Shown here: in pieces, positions 1 through 9,821 of the stretch | Numbering within the stretch: position 1 is the first letter of the stretch | Layout of the letters: each line of letters starts with the position of its first letter | Assembly: GCF_018310535.1 (NCBI RefSeq) | Contig: NZ_CP074102.1 | Span: forward strand, 3,658,001 to 3,722,000 | Direction: 5' to 3' | Length of the DNA: 64,000 bases | Source: Streptomyces mirabilis | GTDB taxonomy: Bacteria; Actinomycetota; Actinomycetes; Streptomycetales; Streptomycetaceae | The notes under the pieces: model-generated | Told to the model about the DNA's origin: nothing | The model's input: only the letters and a program-made list of their open reading frames with translations | Databases searched by the model: none | Position numbers and translations under genes: made by a program

Positions 1-839
1 AGCGGCGGCTGGAGGCGGGCGGCCTCGTCCAGGACGAGGCGGGCGGCGCCGCGGACGGCGGCGGGGCCGCCGGGTACGGCCTTGGCGACCGCGTGCGCGT
101 CGGCGGCGGCGCGGGATTCGCCGATCGCGCTGAGCGCCTCGGCACGCGCGCGCGTGGCGGGCACTTCGCGGGCCCGGGCGCGCAGGGCCTCCTGGGCGGC
201 GTGCCGGTCGCGGCCCGCGAAGAGTGCCTGGGAGAGGGCGAGCGCGGTGCGCCGCTCCTCGGGCGAGAGGTAGCGGTTGCGGCTGGAGAGGGCGAGCCCG
301 TCCTCCTCGCGCACGGTGGGCACGCCGACGATCTCCACGCCGAAGTTCAGGTCGCGCACCATGCGGCGGATCAGGGCGAGCTGCTGGGCGTCCTTCTGCC
401 CGAACAGCGCCGTGTCGGGCCGGGTGAGGTGCAGCAGCTTGGCGACGACGGTGAGCATGCCGTCGAAGTGGCCGGGGCGCACGGCACCCTCCAGGCGCTC
501 GCCCATGGGGCCCGCGGAGAGGCGGACCTGGGGATCGCCGCCGGGGTAGACCTCGTCCACGAAGGGGGCGAACACGGCGTCCGCGCCCGCCTCCTCGGCG
601 ATCTTGAGGTCGGCGTCGAGGGTGCGCGGGTAGCGGTCGAGGTCCTCGCCCGCGCCGAACTGGAGCGGGTTCACGAAGACCGTGACGACGACTTCGCCCT
701 CGGGCCCGGCGATCTCGCGGGCGGCGCGGATCAGCGTGGCGTGGCCCTCGTGCAGGGCGCCCATGGTCATCACGACGGCCCGGCTGCCGCGGTGTACGCG
801 CGCGTGCAGCTCGTCGGCGGTGCGCAGCAGGGTGGTCAT
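1..839 (-). CDS. panC: Pantoate--beta-alanine ligase, partial at left edge
   Basis: Cytosolic enzyme that joins pantoate and beta-alanine using ATP in the last step of pantothenate (vitamin B5) synthesis. About 279 codons are visible from the ATG at 839, and the 3' end lies outside the window. Family motifs are present: MGALHEGH (about residues 26-33, the adenylate-binding HxGH), FVNPLQF (55-61), an FGQKD segment, and the late [15 protein letters not shown] block. The ATG overlaps the TGA of the DUF2520 gene by 4 nt (836-839), so the two are translationally coupled. Pairing of panC with a DUF2520 reductase-like gene is common in actinobacteria. Only the C-terminus is missing, so identification is firm. 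Confidence 0.96.
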   Translation of the reverse strand, partial: MTTLLRTADELHARVHRGSRAVVMTMGALHEGHATLIRAAREIAGPEGEVVVTVFVNPLQFGAGEDLDRYPRTLDADLKIAEEAGADAVFAPFVDEVYPGGDPQVRLSAGPMGERLEGAVRPGHFDGMLTVVAKLLHLTRPDTALFGQKDAQQLALIRRMVRDLNFGVEIVGVPTVREEDGLALSSRNRYLSPEERRTALALSQALFAGRDRHAAQEALRARAREVPATRARAEALSAIGESRAAADAHAVAKAVPGGPAAVRGAARLVLDEAARLQPP

Positions 840-1768
840 CGGTCGCTCCCGTCGTCGGGCAGGGTCGCGCCGTCGGCGAGTACCCCGAGGAGGTCCTCGG
901 CGAGTTCCGGCTTCAGCAGTCCGTGGGCCAGCGCCCGGTCGGCGGTCGCGCGGGCCATCGCGAGATAGCCGGCGACGGTCCCCGGGGCGTGCTTGCGCAG
1001 TTCGGCGACGTGCGCGGCGACCGTGCCGGCGTCCCCGCGCGCGACGGGCCCGGTGAGGGCGGCGTCGCCCGACCTGAGGGCGTTGTCGAGGGCGGCGCCG
1101 AGCAGCGGGCCGAGCATCCGGTCCGGGGCCTCCACGCCGGCGGTGCGCAGCAGTTCCATGGACTCGGCGACCAGGGTCACCAGGTGGTTGGCGCCGAGCG
1201 CGAGGGCCGCGTGGTAGAGCGGGCGGGACTCCTCGGCGATCCACTCGGGCTCGCCGCCCATCTCGATCACCAGGGCCTCGGCGGCCAGGCGCAGCTGTTC
1301 GGGCGCGGTGACTCCGAAGGAGCATCCGGCGAGCCGCTGCACGTCCACGGGGGTGCCGGTGAACGTCATGGCGGGGTGCAGCGCGAGCGGCAGGGCGCCC
1401 GCCCTGAGCGCCGGGTCGAGCACTCGCGCGCCGTACCGCCCGGAGGTGTGCACGAGCAGCTGTCCGGGCCGGATGGCGCCCGTCTCGGCGAGCCCCTCGA
1501 CGAGCCCGGGCAGAGCGTCGTCCGGAACCGTCAGCAGGACCAGGTCGGAGCGCTCCAGGACCTGCGCCGGGGAGAGCAGCGGCACGTCGGGCAGGAGCAG
1601 CGCGGCGCGCCGCCTGGAGGCGTCGGAGACCCCGGACACGGCCACCGGGCGGTGCCCGGCGAGCTGGAGCGCCGCGGCGAGGGCGGGGCCGACCCGGCCC
1701 GCGCCGACAACGCCGACGGTGAGCCGCGCGGGGCGGTCCTTGGGGTCTGGCTGGGGGAATGTACTCAC
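836..1768 (-). CDS. Rossmann-like DUF2520 protein
   Basis: A 310-residue cytosolic protein with an N-terminal NAD(P)-binding Rossmann fold (GVVGAGRVG, residues 19-27) and the all-helical C-terminal DUF2520 domain. It resembles F420-dependent NADP reductase and ketopantoate reductase-like folds. The substrate is unknown. Its place directly upstream of panC with a 4-nt overlap suggests a role in pantothenate metabolism, but that is inference from context only. It starts with GTG at 1768. The 175 bp to the divergent aldolase gene must hold both promoters. Confidence 0.88.
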   Translation of the reverse strand: MSTFPQPDPKDRPARLTVGVVGAGRVGPALAAALQLAGHRPVAVSGVSDASRRRAALLLPDVPLLSPAQVLERSDLVLLTVPDDALPGLVEGLAETGAIRPGQLLVHTSGRYGARVLDPALRAGALPLALHPAMTFTGTPVDVQRLAGCSFGVTAPEQLRLAAEALVIEMGGEPEWIAEESRPLYHAALALGANHLVTLVAESMELLRTAGVEAPDRMLGPLLGAALDNALRSGDAALTGPVARGDAGTVAAHVAELRKHAPGTVAGYLAMARATADRALAHGLLKPELAEDLLGVLADGATLPDDGSDR

Positions 1769-1943
1769 TCGACGGCGGCCTTCCGTTCCAGTCCGCTCGG
1801 GGTACCGGACGATTTCTCGTCATGTTAACGCGATTGGTTCGAGCGTCGTTTTCGTTGTCCACAGGCTGTGGGTTTCCGCAGGTCGCGGGGGGGTGCGGAA
1901 AACGAGGATGCCGAGGCGGGGCCGCGCGCGACATCATCCGGGG

Positions 1944-3161
1944 ATGAGCGATACGGCGGAAGCGACGGCGGGACAGGACCCGATGACGGTGGGACAGGAC
2001 CCGGAGAGTGCGGGCCAGGATCCGGAAGAGGCGGCCGAGCGGCTGCGGGAGCGGCGGAGTGCCGCGCTGCGGGCGGCCCGGCGCGTGCTGTGGCGGCCCA
2101 GCCACCAGCACACGGTCCGGGAGCGGCTGACCTGGCTGAACGAGGGCGCCAAGGGCGTGTACGACCTCGACCGGCCCGTCGACATGTACGGCGGCCAGAT
2201 CGTCGAGACCCTGGAGGAGCGGGTCGCGGGCCTGCTCGGCAAGGAGGCGGCCGCCTTCTTCCCCACCGGCACCATGGCCCAGCAGGTCGGCCTGCGCTGC
2301 TGGGCGGGCCGCACCGGGAACCCGACCGTCGCCCTCCATGCGCTCGGCCACCCCGAGGTCCATGAACGGCACGCGTTCAGCCAGGTCAGCGGCTTGCGCC
2401 CGGTGCGGGTGACCGACGAGCCCCGGCTGCCCACGGCCCAGGAGATACGGGACTTCGAGGAGCCCTTCGGGGCGCTGCTGCTCGAACTGCCGCTCAGGGA
2501 CGCCGGTTTTGTGCTGCCCTCCTGGGAGGAACTCTCCGAGGTCGTGGAAGCCGCCCGGGATCGTGACGCGGTGGTCCACTTCGACGGAGCCCGCCTGTGG
2601 GAGTGCACCTCGCACTTCGGCCGCCCGCTGGACGAGATCGCGGGCCTCGCGGACAGCGTCTACGTGTCGTTCTACAAGTCGCTCGAAGGCTTCGGCGGGG
2701 CGGCTGTCGCGGGCCCGAAGACGCTGATCGACGAGGCGAAGACCTGGCGGCACCGGTACGGCGGCATGATCCTCCAGCAGTTCCCGACGGTGCTCGCCGC
2801 GCTCATCGGCCTGGACCGGGAGCTGCCCCGGCTGCCGGAGTACGTGGCCCACGCGCGCGTGGTCGCCGCCGCCCTGCGCGACGGTTTCACGGAGGCCAAG
2901 GTCCCCTGGGCGCGCGTCCACCCGGAAGAGCCGCACACCCACCAGTTCCAGGTGTGGCTGCCGTACGACCCCGACGTCCTCACGGACGCGGCGCTGCGGC
3001 AGACCGAGGAGACCAAGACCTCGCTCTTCTCTCAGAGCTGGATGCGGGGTGGTCCGGGGCTCGCGCTCACCGAGGTCACGGTGGCGGCGCCCGGTCTGGA
3101 GTGGACGGCGCAGGACGTACGGGCGGCCGTCCGGGAGTTCGTCGAGCGACTGCCCGGCTGA
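1944..3161 (+). CDS. Low-specificity threonine aldolase (PLP, beta-eliminating lyase family)
   Basis: A 405-residue fold-type I PLP enzyme expected to cleave threonine or allo-threonine to glycine and acetaldehyde. The PLP lysine is K245 in [11 protein letters not shown], preceded by HFDGAR (D214 would contact the pyridine nitrogen). [11 protein letters not shown] segment (106-115) forms the phosphate-binding region. The first 30 residues contain three spaced GQDP units and are probably disordered; they are not part of the usual enzyme. ATG at 1944 is chosen because homology begins after it. It is transcribed alone, divergent from panC/DUF2520. Exact substrate preference cannot be read from sequence. 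Confidence 0.85.
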   Translation: MSDTAEATAGQDPMTVGQDPESAGQDPEEAAERLRERRSAALRAARRVLWRPSHQHTVRERLTWLNEGAKGVYDLDRPVDMYGGQIVETLEERVAGLLGKEAAAFFPTGTMAQQVGLRCWAGRTGNPTVALHALGHPEVHERHAFSQVSGLRPVRVTDEPRLPTAQEIRDFEEPFGALLLELPLRDAGFVLPSWEELSEVVEAARDRDAVVHFDGARLWECTSHFGRPLDEIAGLADSVYVSFYKSLEGFGGAAVAGPKTLIDEAKTWRHRYGGMILQQFPTVLAALIGLDRELPRLPEYVAHARVVAAALRDGFTEAKVPWARVHPEEPHTHQFQVWLPYDPDVLTDAALRQTEETKTSLFSQSWMRGGPGLALTEVTVAAPGLEWTAQDVRAAVREFVERLPG

Positions 3162-3229
3162 CCGCACACGGAGTCCGGCGCCCGGCCGACCCCGCACGGA
3201 CGCCGGCGGTCGACCACCCCGCACGGAGG

Positions 3230-3448
3230 TCAGCGGCCCGGGTGCGGCGGCCGTCCGCGCAGCCACCGGCCCAGGGCCTGGCGTATCCGCCCGTGGGCCG
3301 GGCGGCCCGCCACGACCGCCCGGAACCGCCGGAGGTCGCGCAGCTCGCGGGCGACCTGCCAGTCGTGCGCGCCGGGCGCCGGAGGGGCCGGCTCGCCGTG
3401 CCGGCTGGCCCGGTAGCTGTCGAGCAGGTACTGCTGGGTGATGCTCAT
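3230..3448 (-). CDS. Small basic hypothetical protein
   Basis: A 72-residue Arg/Pro-rich protein starting [14 protein letters not shown]. No recognised domain. It has typical Streptomyces codon bias and lies divergent from the ArsR-type gene, so it may share the operator at 3554-3576. Its start is 106 bp from that palindrome. Function unknown; it could be a regulated small effector or a spurious call. Confidence 0.5.
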   Translation of the reverse strand: MSITQQYLLDSYRASRHGEPAPPAPGAHDWQVARELRDLRRFRAVVAGRPAHGRIRQALGRWLRGRPPHPGR

Positions 3449-3553
3449 GGCTCATCGCCTCTCGGGACGGAAACGCGCGACGGAAGGGGGATCCGAAGGC
3501 CCGCGGTTGCCCCGGTCGTCCCAGATTGCGCCCGTCCTCGGTGGCTGTCGCCT

Positions 3554-3576
3554 CGATTGACGGTCGCCGTCAATCG
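3554..3576. promoter_or_regulatory. Perfect inverted repeat, probable ArsR-family operator
   Basis: Arms CGATTGACGG and CCGTCAATCG (10 bp each, perfect) are separated by TCG. It lies 38 bp upstream of the ArsR-type gene start at 3615 and between that gene and the divergent small gene. The left arm includes TTGACG, a possible -35 box. Size and symmetry suit a dimeric winged-helix repressor. Confidence 0.7.
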
Positions 3577-3614
3577 ACGACGGCGTTGTCAGTGGCGGGG
3601 TGCACCATGAGGTC

Positions 3615-4721
3615 ATGAGCGTGCACATCGACGTCACCGGGCTGCGGCAGGAGCGGATCTCCGTCGTGCCGTCGCCCCTGGCCGAGCTCTGCATGGCGCT
3701 GCACGCGCTGTCCGAGCCGGGTCACCACCCCGGGCTGCAGGGCTGGGCGACCGGTGTGACCGCCCGGCTCGACTCGCATCTCGCGGACCGGATGTGCGAG
3801 GCCGACTTCCTGTGGCGGACGACGTTCTCGGACCTGTTCCTGCCGTACGCGGGGATTCCCGGCAGGACCACGCTCCCGGGCGCCACGCTCGCCGAGGAGC
3901 TGGACCTGCTGGACAAGCTGACCGACGAGCAGTTCGTGGACGCCGCCCTGGAGTTCACCTGCGCGCTTCCGTACGCGGCGCCGGGCCGGGACACGCTCTC
4001 CGACCCGGAGTTGCAGCAGCGCGCGCTGGAGCTGGCCGCCGCACGCGGACCCCAGCAGGTGCGGTTCAGCAAGCGGCTGCTGGACGATCCGCCGCAGATC
4101 CGGGCATGGCTGCGGCAGTTCCTGGAGGACTGCGACGAGGCCTTCTTCGCCGAGACCTGGTCCCGGCTGCGCCACCAGCTCGCGGCGGACGCCCGCCACA
4201 AGACGGATCTCCTGCGGCACAAGGGCCTGGCCGAGGCCATGGCCTCGGTGTCACCGGCGGTGACGCTCGACGAGACCGGCCGGACGATCACGGTCGACAA
4301 GCTGGGCCAGGGTCAGACGGCCACCGGGGAGGGCGGGCTCCTCCTCGTGCCGACCAGTCTCGGCTGGCCGCACCTGATGGTGCTGCACCGCTACGGCTGG
4401 CAGCCGGTGCTGCACTACCCGGTCGGTTCCCCGGAGCTCGCGGCCCCGTTCTCGCTGGAGCAGCTGACCCTGCGGATGACCGCCCTGTCCCATCCGGTCC
4501 GGATGCGGATCTGCCGCAGCCTGGCCCGCAGCGCGTTCACCACGGGCGAGCTGGCGCAGGTGAACGGGATGACGGCCCCGGAGATATCCCGGCACCTGGG
4601 CGTGCTGAAGAAGGCGGGCCTGATCACCACGAGGCGCCGCGGGCGGTACGTGCTGCACCAGCTGGACGTCAGCGTCGTGGCCCGGCTGGGCAGCGACTTC
4701 CTTGAGGGCATCCTGCGCTGA
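3615..4721 (+). CDS. ArsR-type winged-helix regulator with DUF5937-like N-terminal region
   Basis: A 368-residue transcription factor. The C-terminal ~90 residues are an ArsR-type winged helix (LSHPVRMRICRSLARSAFTTGELAQ, then the recognition region EISRHLGVLKKAGLITTRR, described here by its parts). The long N-terminal part (about 250 residues) is found in Streptomyces ArsR-like regulators annotated as DUF5937 and probably senses a ligand. No CxC metal site is visible, so metal sensing is not supported. ATG at 3615 is preferred over an upstream GTG at 3600. The palindrome at 3554-3576 suggests autoregulation. Confidence 0.82.
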   Translation: MSVHIDVTGLRQERISVVPSPLAELCMALHALSEPGHHPGLQGWATGVTARLDSHLADRMCEADFLWRTTFSDLFLPYAGIPGRTTLPGATLAEELDLLDKLTDEQFVDAALEFTCALPYAAPGRDTLSDPELQQRALELAAARGPQQVRFSKRLLDDPPQIRAWLRQFLEDCDEAFFAETWSRLRHQLAADARHKTDLLRHKGLAEAMASVSPAVTLDETGRTITVDKLGQGQTATGEGGLLLVPTSLGWPHLMVLHRYGWQPVLHYPVGSPELAAPFSLEQLTLRMTALSHPVRMRICRSLARSAFTTGELAQVNGMTAPEISRHLGVLKKAGLITTRRRGRYVLHQLDVSVVARLGSDFLEGILR

Positions 4722-4793
4722 ACCCTGCGGCCCCACGTCGAGCCCGGCGGCCCGCGTCGAGGTAGGCAGACCTGTGTCCGGCGCTCCGGAAGC

Positions 4794-5426
4794 TCAGTCG
4801 AACCGGATGTGCTTGGCGCCGGTCCACGCCCGCCGCAGCCGCCCCCGCACCACCCCGTCCTTGTTCGGCGTCAGCGTCAGTCCCGCGAGCACGGCGATCC
4901 GGTCGGCCGTCTTGGCGACCGTCGTGTGATCGGTCCACAGGTGCTCCGCGAACTCCGGCTCGCGCAGCCGCTCCAGGCAGTCGTCGAGCTGCCGCACGGC
5001 CCAGCTCTCGTGCCGCAGCGGGGCGTCCTTCCCGGCGACGTACTGAAGGAGGTGTCCGAAGCCGCGCTCGCGCAGCCGCTTCAGTACGGTCTCGCGCTCG
5101 GCGAGGAGCGCGAAGTGCCGTACGTCGTGGCCCAGTTCGGTAAGCCGCCCGACCGTCTCCTCGAAATAGCGGGCGTTGGTGACCGTCATGGGGGCGATGA
5201 CCACGCCGTCGTGTTTGCCGAGGGCGAGGTCGAGCACCTCGACCACACCCTGCCGCCAGGACGCCAAGTCCTGGAAGTCCCCGCGCAGTTCGGGCGGCAG
5301 CATGCGGCGCAGACCGAAGCCGGCGTGTTCCGGGTCGCAGACGACGCTGCCGGGCAGCCGCCGCTGGATCTCGTGTGCGGTCTGTGTCTTGCCGCCCCCG
5401 AAGGGGCCGTTGATCCACAGGAGCAT
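4794..5426 (-). CDS. TmrB-like P-loop ATPase (putative tunicamycin-resistance family)
   Basis: A 210-residue P-loop NTPase beginning MLLWINGPFGGGKTQTAHE, with Walker A GPFGGGKT at residues 7-14. Its length and layout match Bacillus TmrB: WINGxFGxGKTQTA, DPEhaGFgLRrM (about 32-42), and a late DHTTVAKTADRIA segment. TmrB is a nucleotide-binding protein that confers tunicamycin resistance in Bacillus. Whether this homologue does so, or phosphorylates another substrate, is unknown. It is convergent with the ArsR-type gene and followed by the two-component system on the same strand. Confidence 0.75.
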   Translation of the reverse strand: MLLWINGPFGGGKTQTAHEIQRRLPGSVVCDPEHAGFGLRRMLPPELRGDFQDLASWRQGVVEVLDLALGKHDGVVIAPMTVTNARYFEETVGRLTELGHDVRHFALLAERETVLKRLRERGFGHLLQYVAGKDAPLRHESWAVRQLDDCLERLREPEFAEHLWTDHTTVAKTADRIAVLAGLTLTPNKDGVVRGRLRRAWTGAKHIRFD

Positions 5427-5512
5427 GCGCAGACCCTAGTGGGCCCCGGTCACGCCCCGGTCACGCACCCACGGTCGCCCCGTCGGCCCGGATCAGCGGT
5501 GCCCGTCCCGGA

Positions 5513-6184
5513 TCAACGCTGCCCGCCCGCCCGTACGAGCCCCGTCTCGTAGGCGAGGACCACCACCTGCACCCGGTCCCGGAGCCCCAGCTTGGTCAGG
5601 ATGCGCCCCACATGCGTCTTCACGGTGGCCTCGGACAGCACGAGACGGGCCGCGATCTCGCCGTTCGACAGACCCTGTGCGACCAGCACCATCACCTCGC
5701 GCTCACGGTCGGTGAGCCGCTCCAGCTCCTTGTGCTGGGGCTCCTTGCCGACGTGGGGCAGCATCGGCGCGAACCGGTCGAGCAGGCGCCGGGTGGTGGA
5801 GGGCGCGACCACGGCGTCACCGCTGTGCACGGAGCGGATGGCGGTGAGCAGCTCGCCGGGCGGCACGTCCTTGAGCATGAAGCCGGAGGCGCCCGCCTTC
5901 AGCCCGGAGAAGGCGTACTCGTCGAGGTCGAAGGTGGTGAGTATCAGCACCTTCGGCGGGTTGGGATCCGAGCAGATGCGGCGGGTGGTCTCCACACCGT
6001 CCAGCTTCGGCATGCGTACGTCCATCAGCACCACGTCGACCGCGGTCGACCGCAGGACCTGGAGGGCCTCGACGCCGTCGCCCGCCTCGGCCACGACCTC
6101 CATGTCCGGCTGGGCATCGAGCACCATCCGGAAGCCGGTGCGCAGCAGCACCTGGTCGTCGACGAGCATCACGCGGATCGCCAT
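5513..6184 (-). CDS. NarL/LuxR-family response regulator
   Basis: A 223-residue response regulator: receiver domain (about 1-120) with acidic pocket DD at 9-10 and phospho-acceptor D55 in VVLMDVRMPK, then a LuxR-type HTH (LTDREREVMVLVAQGLSNGEI onwards, near 150-170). The ATG at 6184 is preferred because AGGGAAGAG lies 6 nt upstream; an alternative ATG at 6205 would add 7 residues. It is the partner of the kinase gene 69 nt upstream on the same strand. Target genes cannot be named from the sequence. Confidence 0.9.
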   Translation of the reverse strand: MAIRVMLVDDQVLLRTGFRMVLDAQPDMEVVAEAGDGVEALQVLRSTAVDVVLMDVRMPKLDGVETTRRICSDPNPPKVLILTTFDLDEYAFSGLKAGASGFMLKDVPPGELLTAIRSVHSGDAVVAPSTTRRLLDRFAPMLPHVGKEPQHKELERLTDREREVMVLVAQGLSNGEIAARLVLSEATVKTHVGRILTKLGLRDRVQVVVLAYETGLVRAGGQR

Positions 6185-6253
6185 CGGGGTCTCTTCCCTC
6201 TCCATCAACGGTCAAAAAGCTTTAGAACTGGCCAAAAGATGTCGTTACAGGTG

Positions 6254-7459
6254 TCAGTGAGCCGACTTGAGCGGCAGCAGGGCGCTGATGCGGAAGCCTC
6301 CACCGGGGCGCGGCCCCGCGTCCAGAGTGCCGCCGACCATACCGACACGCTCGCGCATCCCGATCAGGCCGTGCCCCTGGCCGTCGGCGCCGCCCTCCTC
6401 GTACAGCTCGTGGGGCGCGCCCTTGCCGTCGTCCTCGACGAGCAGTCCGAGCCCGTCGTCGAAGTAGACCAGGCGCACGCTCGCACCCGCGTTCGGGCCA
6501 CCGTGCTTGCGCGTGTTGGTGAGCGCCTCCTGGACGATCCGGTACGCCGTGAGCTCCACCCCGCTGGGCAGCGGGCGCGGGGTGCCCTCGACCTTGAAGT
6601 CGACGGGCAGGCCCGAGGTGCGGCACTGCTCGATGAGGTCGTCGAGCTGCTCGACGTCGGGCTGCGGCACGTACTCACCGCTCTCCTGGTGCTCGCCGGT
6701 GCGCAGCACGCCGAGCAGGCGGCGCATCTCGGCGAGGGCCTGGCGGCCGGTCCCGGAGATGGTCTCGAGGGCCTTCCTGGCCTGCTCGGGGGCGGCGTCC
6801 ATGACGTACGCGGCACCGTCCGCCTGGACCACCATCACCGAGACGTTGTGCGCGACCACGTCGTGCAGTTCTCGGGCGATCCGGGCGCGCTCGGCGGCGA
6901 CGGCCACCTTGGCCTGCGCCTCGCGCTCCTTCTCCAGGCGGGCGGCGCGCTCCTCCAGCTGGGCGAGGTAGGCGCGGCGGGTGCGGATGGAGTCACCGAG
7001 GACCCAGGCGAGCGCGAACGGAACCGTCTGGAAGATCACTATCAGGACGGCGCCCAGCGGACCCTGGTCCCTCAGGGGCCAGCGGAGCTGCCCGACGGTC
7101 GCCGCGCACAGGCCGCCGATCAGCCCGAGGCGCGAAGCCCAGCGGGCACCGTCCGCGGCGACGGTGTAGATGATCACCAACATCGCGAAGTCCGCGGGCG
7201 CCGGCGGGACGTCCAGGACCACCTGTGCGACACCTACCACTGCGGCCAGGACCAGCATCTTCTCGGGCATCAGGCGGCGCAGCGCGACGACCGCACTCAG
7301 TACGACGGCGATCGGGAGCGCCGCGGCGAGCGACCCTCGCTGGTCGGAGGCGCCGTTGACATTGCTCAGGCTCACGCCGGAGATCCCGAGCAGGACGACG
7401 GCCCAGAAGCTGTCGACCCACGTCGGGTGCCTGCGGAGGAAGTCATAGAGGCGCTGCAC
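6254..7459 (-). CDS. NarL-type sensor histidine kinase
   Basis: A 401-residue membrane kinase. Four to five hydrophobic segments fill the first ~160 residues with no large extracellular loop, so it probably senses a membrane or intramembrane cue. The HisKA_3 dimerisation motif follows (ARIARELHDVVAHNVSVMVV, phospho-His in ELHDVVAHN), then a HATPase_c domain with TNTRKHGG and late GHGLIGMRERV. The start is GTG at 7459. TACGCT ends 7 nt before it (7467-7472), consistent with a leaderless transcript. It forms an operon with the downstream regulator. Confidence 0.9.
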   Translation of the reverse strand: MQRLYDFLRRHPTWVDSFWAVVLLGISGVSLSNVNGASDQRGSLAAALPIAVVLSAVVALRRLMPEKMLVLAAVVGVAQVVLDVPPAPADFAMLVIIYTVAADGARWASRLGLIGGLCAATVGQLRWPLRDQGPLGAVLIVIFQTVPFALAWVLGDSIRTRRAYLAQLEERAARLEKEREAQAKVAVAAERARIARELHDVVAHNVSVMVVQADGAAYVMDAAPEQARKALETISGTGRQALAEMRRLLGVLRTGEHQESGEYVPQPDVEQLDDLIEQCRTSGLPVDFKVEGTPRPLPSGVELTAYRIVQEALTNTRKHGGPNAGASVRLVYFDDGLGLLVEDDGKGAPHELYEEGGADGQGHGLIGMRERVGMVGGTLDAGPRPGGGFRISALLPLKSAH

Positions 7460-7589
7460 GTAACCCAGCGTAGGGAAGCATGCAGTGTGCAGGGGTCAAC
7501 CGGAGGGTCGATCCGCAAGAGGCGCTCGTACTCCCCAAGGTGGATGCTCCCCCGCCCGGGACGGCTAGGGCCTGTCTTCCAGGGGGGCC

Positions 7590-7595
7590 TAGCCT
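7590..7595 (+). promoter_or_regulatory. Candidate -10 box, leaderless start of methyltransferase gene
   Basis: TAGCCT ends 6 nt before the GTG at 7602, so transcription would begin at or next to the start codon. No convincing -35 is seen. It lies within a GGCC/CTAG-rich imperfect inverted repeat around 7564-7592. Confidence 0.45.
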
Positions 7596-7601
7596 GGTGC
7601 A

Positions 7602-8705
7602 GTGAGACGTGTGGTGACAGGTACGTGGCGAGGTTGGCGCGAGGCCACGGAGGAGGCCCTGTACGGGCCCTCCGGCTTCTATCGCGGGCCCGAGGGGCCG
7701 GCCGGGCACTTCCGTACGTCGGTGCACGCGTCCCCACTGTTCGCCGCGGCCGTCGCCCGGCTGCTGTGCCGGGTCGACGAGGCCCTCGGCCGCCCTGCCG
7801 AGCTCGCCTTCGTGGACATGGCGGCGGGCCGCGGTGAGCTGGTGACCGGTGTCCTCGCCGCGCTCCCCGCCGAAGTGGCCTCCCGCGCGCGCGGGTACGC
7901 CGTCGAACGTGCAGACCGCCCCGCCGGTCTCGATCACCGGATCGAGTGGCTCGCCCAGCCCCCGAAGGGGATCACCGGGCTGCTGTTCGCCAACGAGTGG
8001 CTGGACAACGTGCCGGTGGACGTGGCGCAGGTGGACGCGACGGGCGTACCCCGGCTGGTTCTCGTACGGGATGACGACGGGGCCGAGCGCCTGGGTGAGC
8101 CCGTGGCCGGGGTGGCGGCGGAGTGGCTGCGGAGGTGGTGGCCGCTGGCCCCCGAAGAGGCGCCTTTCCCGGGGACGCCCTCCGAGGAGGCGCCCTTCGA
8201 GGGGGCCCGTGCCGAGATCGGCCTCCCCAGGGACACCGCTTGGGCCAGTGCGGTCGCCTCCGTGGACCGGGGTCTCGCCGTCGCCGTCGACTACACGCAC
8301 TTCGCCGCCGCGCGACCGCCTTTCGGGACACTCACCGGCTTCCGCGAGGGCCGGGAGACGGTGCCCGTGCCGGACGGCTCGTGCGACATCACGGCGCATG
8401 TGGCGCTGGACGCGTGCGCGCTGCCCGGAGGACGCGTGGTGACCCAGCGGGCGGCCCTGCGCGCGCTCGGCGTGAGCGGCGCCCGACCGGCGCTCACGCT
8501 CGCCGCCACGGACCCCACCGCCTACGTACGCGCTCTGGCAGGCGCAGGGGAAGCCGCCGAACTCACCGCGACCGGCGGCCTGGGCGACTTCGGCTGGCTG
8601 CTCCAGTCGGTTGGAATTCCAAACCCGATGATCGACGGCCTACTTGCCGACGATCCACTGGCTGACGGCCTACTTGTCGATGTCCCCGACCACGAAGAAC
8701 AGTGA
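7602..8705 (+). CDS. MidA/NDUFAF7-type SAM-dependent methyltransferase
   Basis: A 367-residue protein of the Methyltransf_28 (MidA/NDUFAF7) family. It starts with YGPSGFY and a [15 protein letters not shown] segment (about 37-51), followed by SAM motif [11 protein letters not shown] (about 71-80) and the [10 protein letters not shown] segment (about 130). In mitochondria NDUFAF7 dimethylates an arginine of complex I subunit NDUFS2, the homologue of NuoD. The next gene here is an orphan nuoD, converging with a 36-bp overlap (8670-8705), so a NuoD substrate is a reasonable inference. A Pro/Glu-rich insertion sits near 185-205. The start is GTG and probably leaderless. Confidence 0.78.
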   Translation: MRRVVTGTWRGWREATEEALYGPSGFYRGPEGPAGHFRTSVHASPLFAAAVARLLCRVDEALGRPAELAFVDMAAGRGELVTGVLAALPAEVASRARGYAVERADRPAGLDHRIEWLAQPPKGITGLLFANEWLDNVPVDVAQVDATGVPRLVLVRDDDGAERLGEPVAGVAAEWLRRWWPLAPEEAPFPGTPSEEAPFEGARAEIGLPRDTAWASAVASVDRGLAVAVDYTHFAAARPPFGTLTGFREGRETVPVPDGSCDITAHVALDACALPGGRVVTQRAALRALGVSGARPALTLAATDPTAYVRALAGAGEAAELTATGGLGDFGWLLQSVGIPNPMIDGLLADDPLADGLLVDVPDHEEQ

Positions 8706-9821
8706 CCCCAGGATCGCCACCATGTCCGCGACCAGCGTCCCGGGCAGCAGCTCCACCAGCGCCTGGATGTTGTTGAACGAGGCCGAGCGCAGCTTCAGCC
8801 GGTACGGGGTCTTCTCGCCCTTGCTGACCAGGTAGTAGCCGTTGATCCCGAGGGGGTTCTCGGTCCAGGCGTAGGTGTGTCCCTCGGGCGCCTTCAGGAC
8901 CTTCGGGAGGCGCTGGTTGATCGGCCCGGGCGGAAGGTCCGCGAGCCGGTCGAGACAGGCCTCCGCGAGGTCGAGCGCGTTGTGCGTCTGCCCGAGGAGG
9001 CACTCGAAGCGGGCCAGACAGTCACCCTCCTGGCGGGTGACGACCTTCAGGGTGTCCTGGAGCTCCCCGTAGGCGAGGTACGGCTCGTCCCGGCGCAGGT
9101 CGAAGTCGACACCCGAGGCGCGCGCGATCGGCCCGCTCACTCCGTAGGCGTGCACGGTCTCCGGCGCGAGGGCACCCACGCCCCGCGTACGTCCCCGGAA
9201 GATCTCGTTGCCGAGCACCAGGTCGTCGTACACGCCCATCCGCGAGCGCAGGGCCGCGACGGCGCCGCGCGCGCGGGTGGTCCAGCCGGCCGGAAGGTCC
9301 TCCTTGAGACCGCCGACGCGGTTGAACATGTAGTGCATGCGCCCGCCGGAGATCTCCTCCATGACGTGCTGGAGTTCCTCGCGCTCCGTGAAGGCGTAGA
9401 AGATCGGGGTGATCCCGCCCAGCTCCAAGGGGTACGAGCCCAGGAACATCAAGTGGTTCAGGACCCGGTTGAGCTCCGCGAGGAGTGTGCGCATCCACAC
9501 CGCGCGCTCGGGGACCTCCATGCCGAGCATCCGCTCCACGGCGAGGACCACGCCCAGCTCGTTCGAGAAGGCCGAGAGCCAGTCGTGGCGGTTGGCGAGC
9601 ATGACGATCTGGCGGTAGTCACGGGCCTCGAAGAGCTTCTCCGCGCCGCGGTGCATATACCCGATCACCGGCTCCGCGTGCTGGATCCGCTCACCGTCCA
9701 GGACCAGCTTCAGCCGCAGCACACCGTGCGTGGACGGGTGCTGGGGTCCGATGTTGAGCACCATGTCGGTGCTCTCCGCGGCGCCGCCGATACCGACCAT
9801 GGTCTCCGTCGTAGGAGTCAT
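8670..9821 (-). CDS. nuoD2: Orphan NADH dehydrogenase subunit NuoD (NDH-1 49 kDa-type)
   Basis: A 383-residue homologue of the peripheral-arm subunit that forms the quinone site of complex I. The N-terminal [12 protein letters not shown] motif (25-36) keeps the quinone-facing His (H32). The conserved Arg near cluster N2 is R78 in ANRHDW. The residue matching the quinone-binding Tyr (Tyr87 of Thermus Nqo4, Tyr108 of human NDUFS2) is Trp81. No other nuo genes are nearby, so it is either an alternative subunit for the main nuo operon product or part of a different oxidoreductase. ATG at 9821 gives the normal compact N-terminus. The 3' end overlaps the convergent methyltransferase gene. Confidence 0.9.
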   Translation of the reverse strand: MTPTTETMVGIGGAAESTDMVLNIGPQHPSTHGVLRLKLVLDGERIQHAEPVIGYMHRGAEKLFEARDYRQIVMLANRHDWLSAFSNELGVVLAVERMLGMEVPERAVWMRTLLAELNRVLNHLMFLGSYPLELGGITPIFYAFTEREELQHVMEEISGGRMHYMFNRVGGLKEDLPAGWTTRARGAVAALRSRMGVYDDLVLGNEIFRGRTRGVGALAPETVHAYGVSGPIARASGVDFDLRRDEPYLAYGELQDTLKVVTRQEGDCLARFECLLGQTHNALDLAEACLDRLADLPPGPINQRLPKVLKAPEGHTYAWTENPLGINGYYLVSKGEKTPYRLKLRSASFNNIQALVELLPGTLVADMVAILGSLFFVVGDIDK

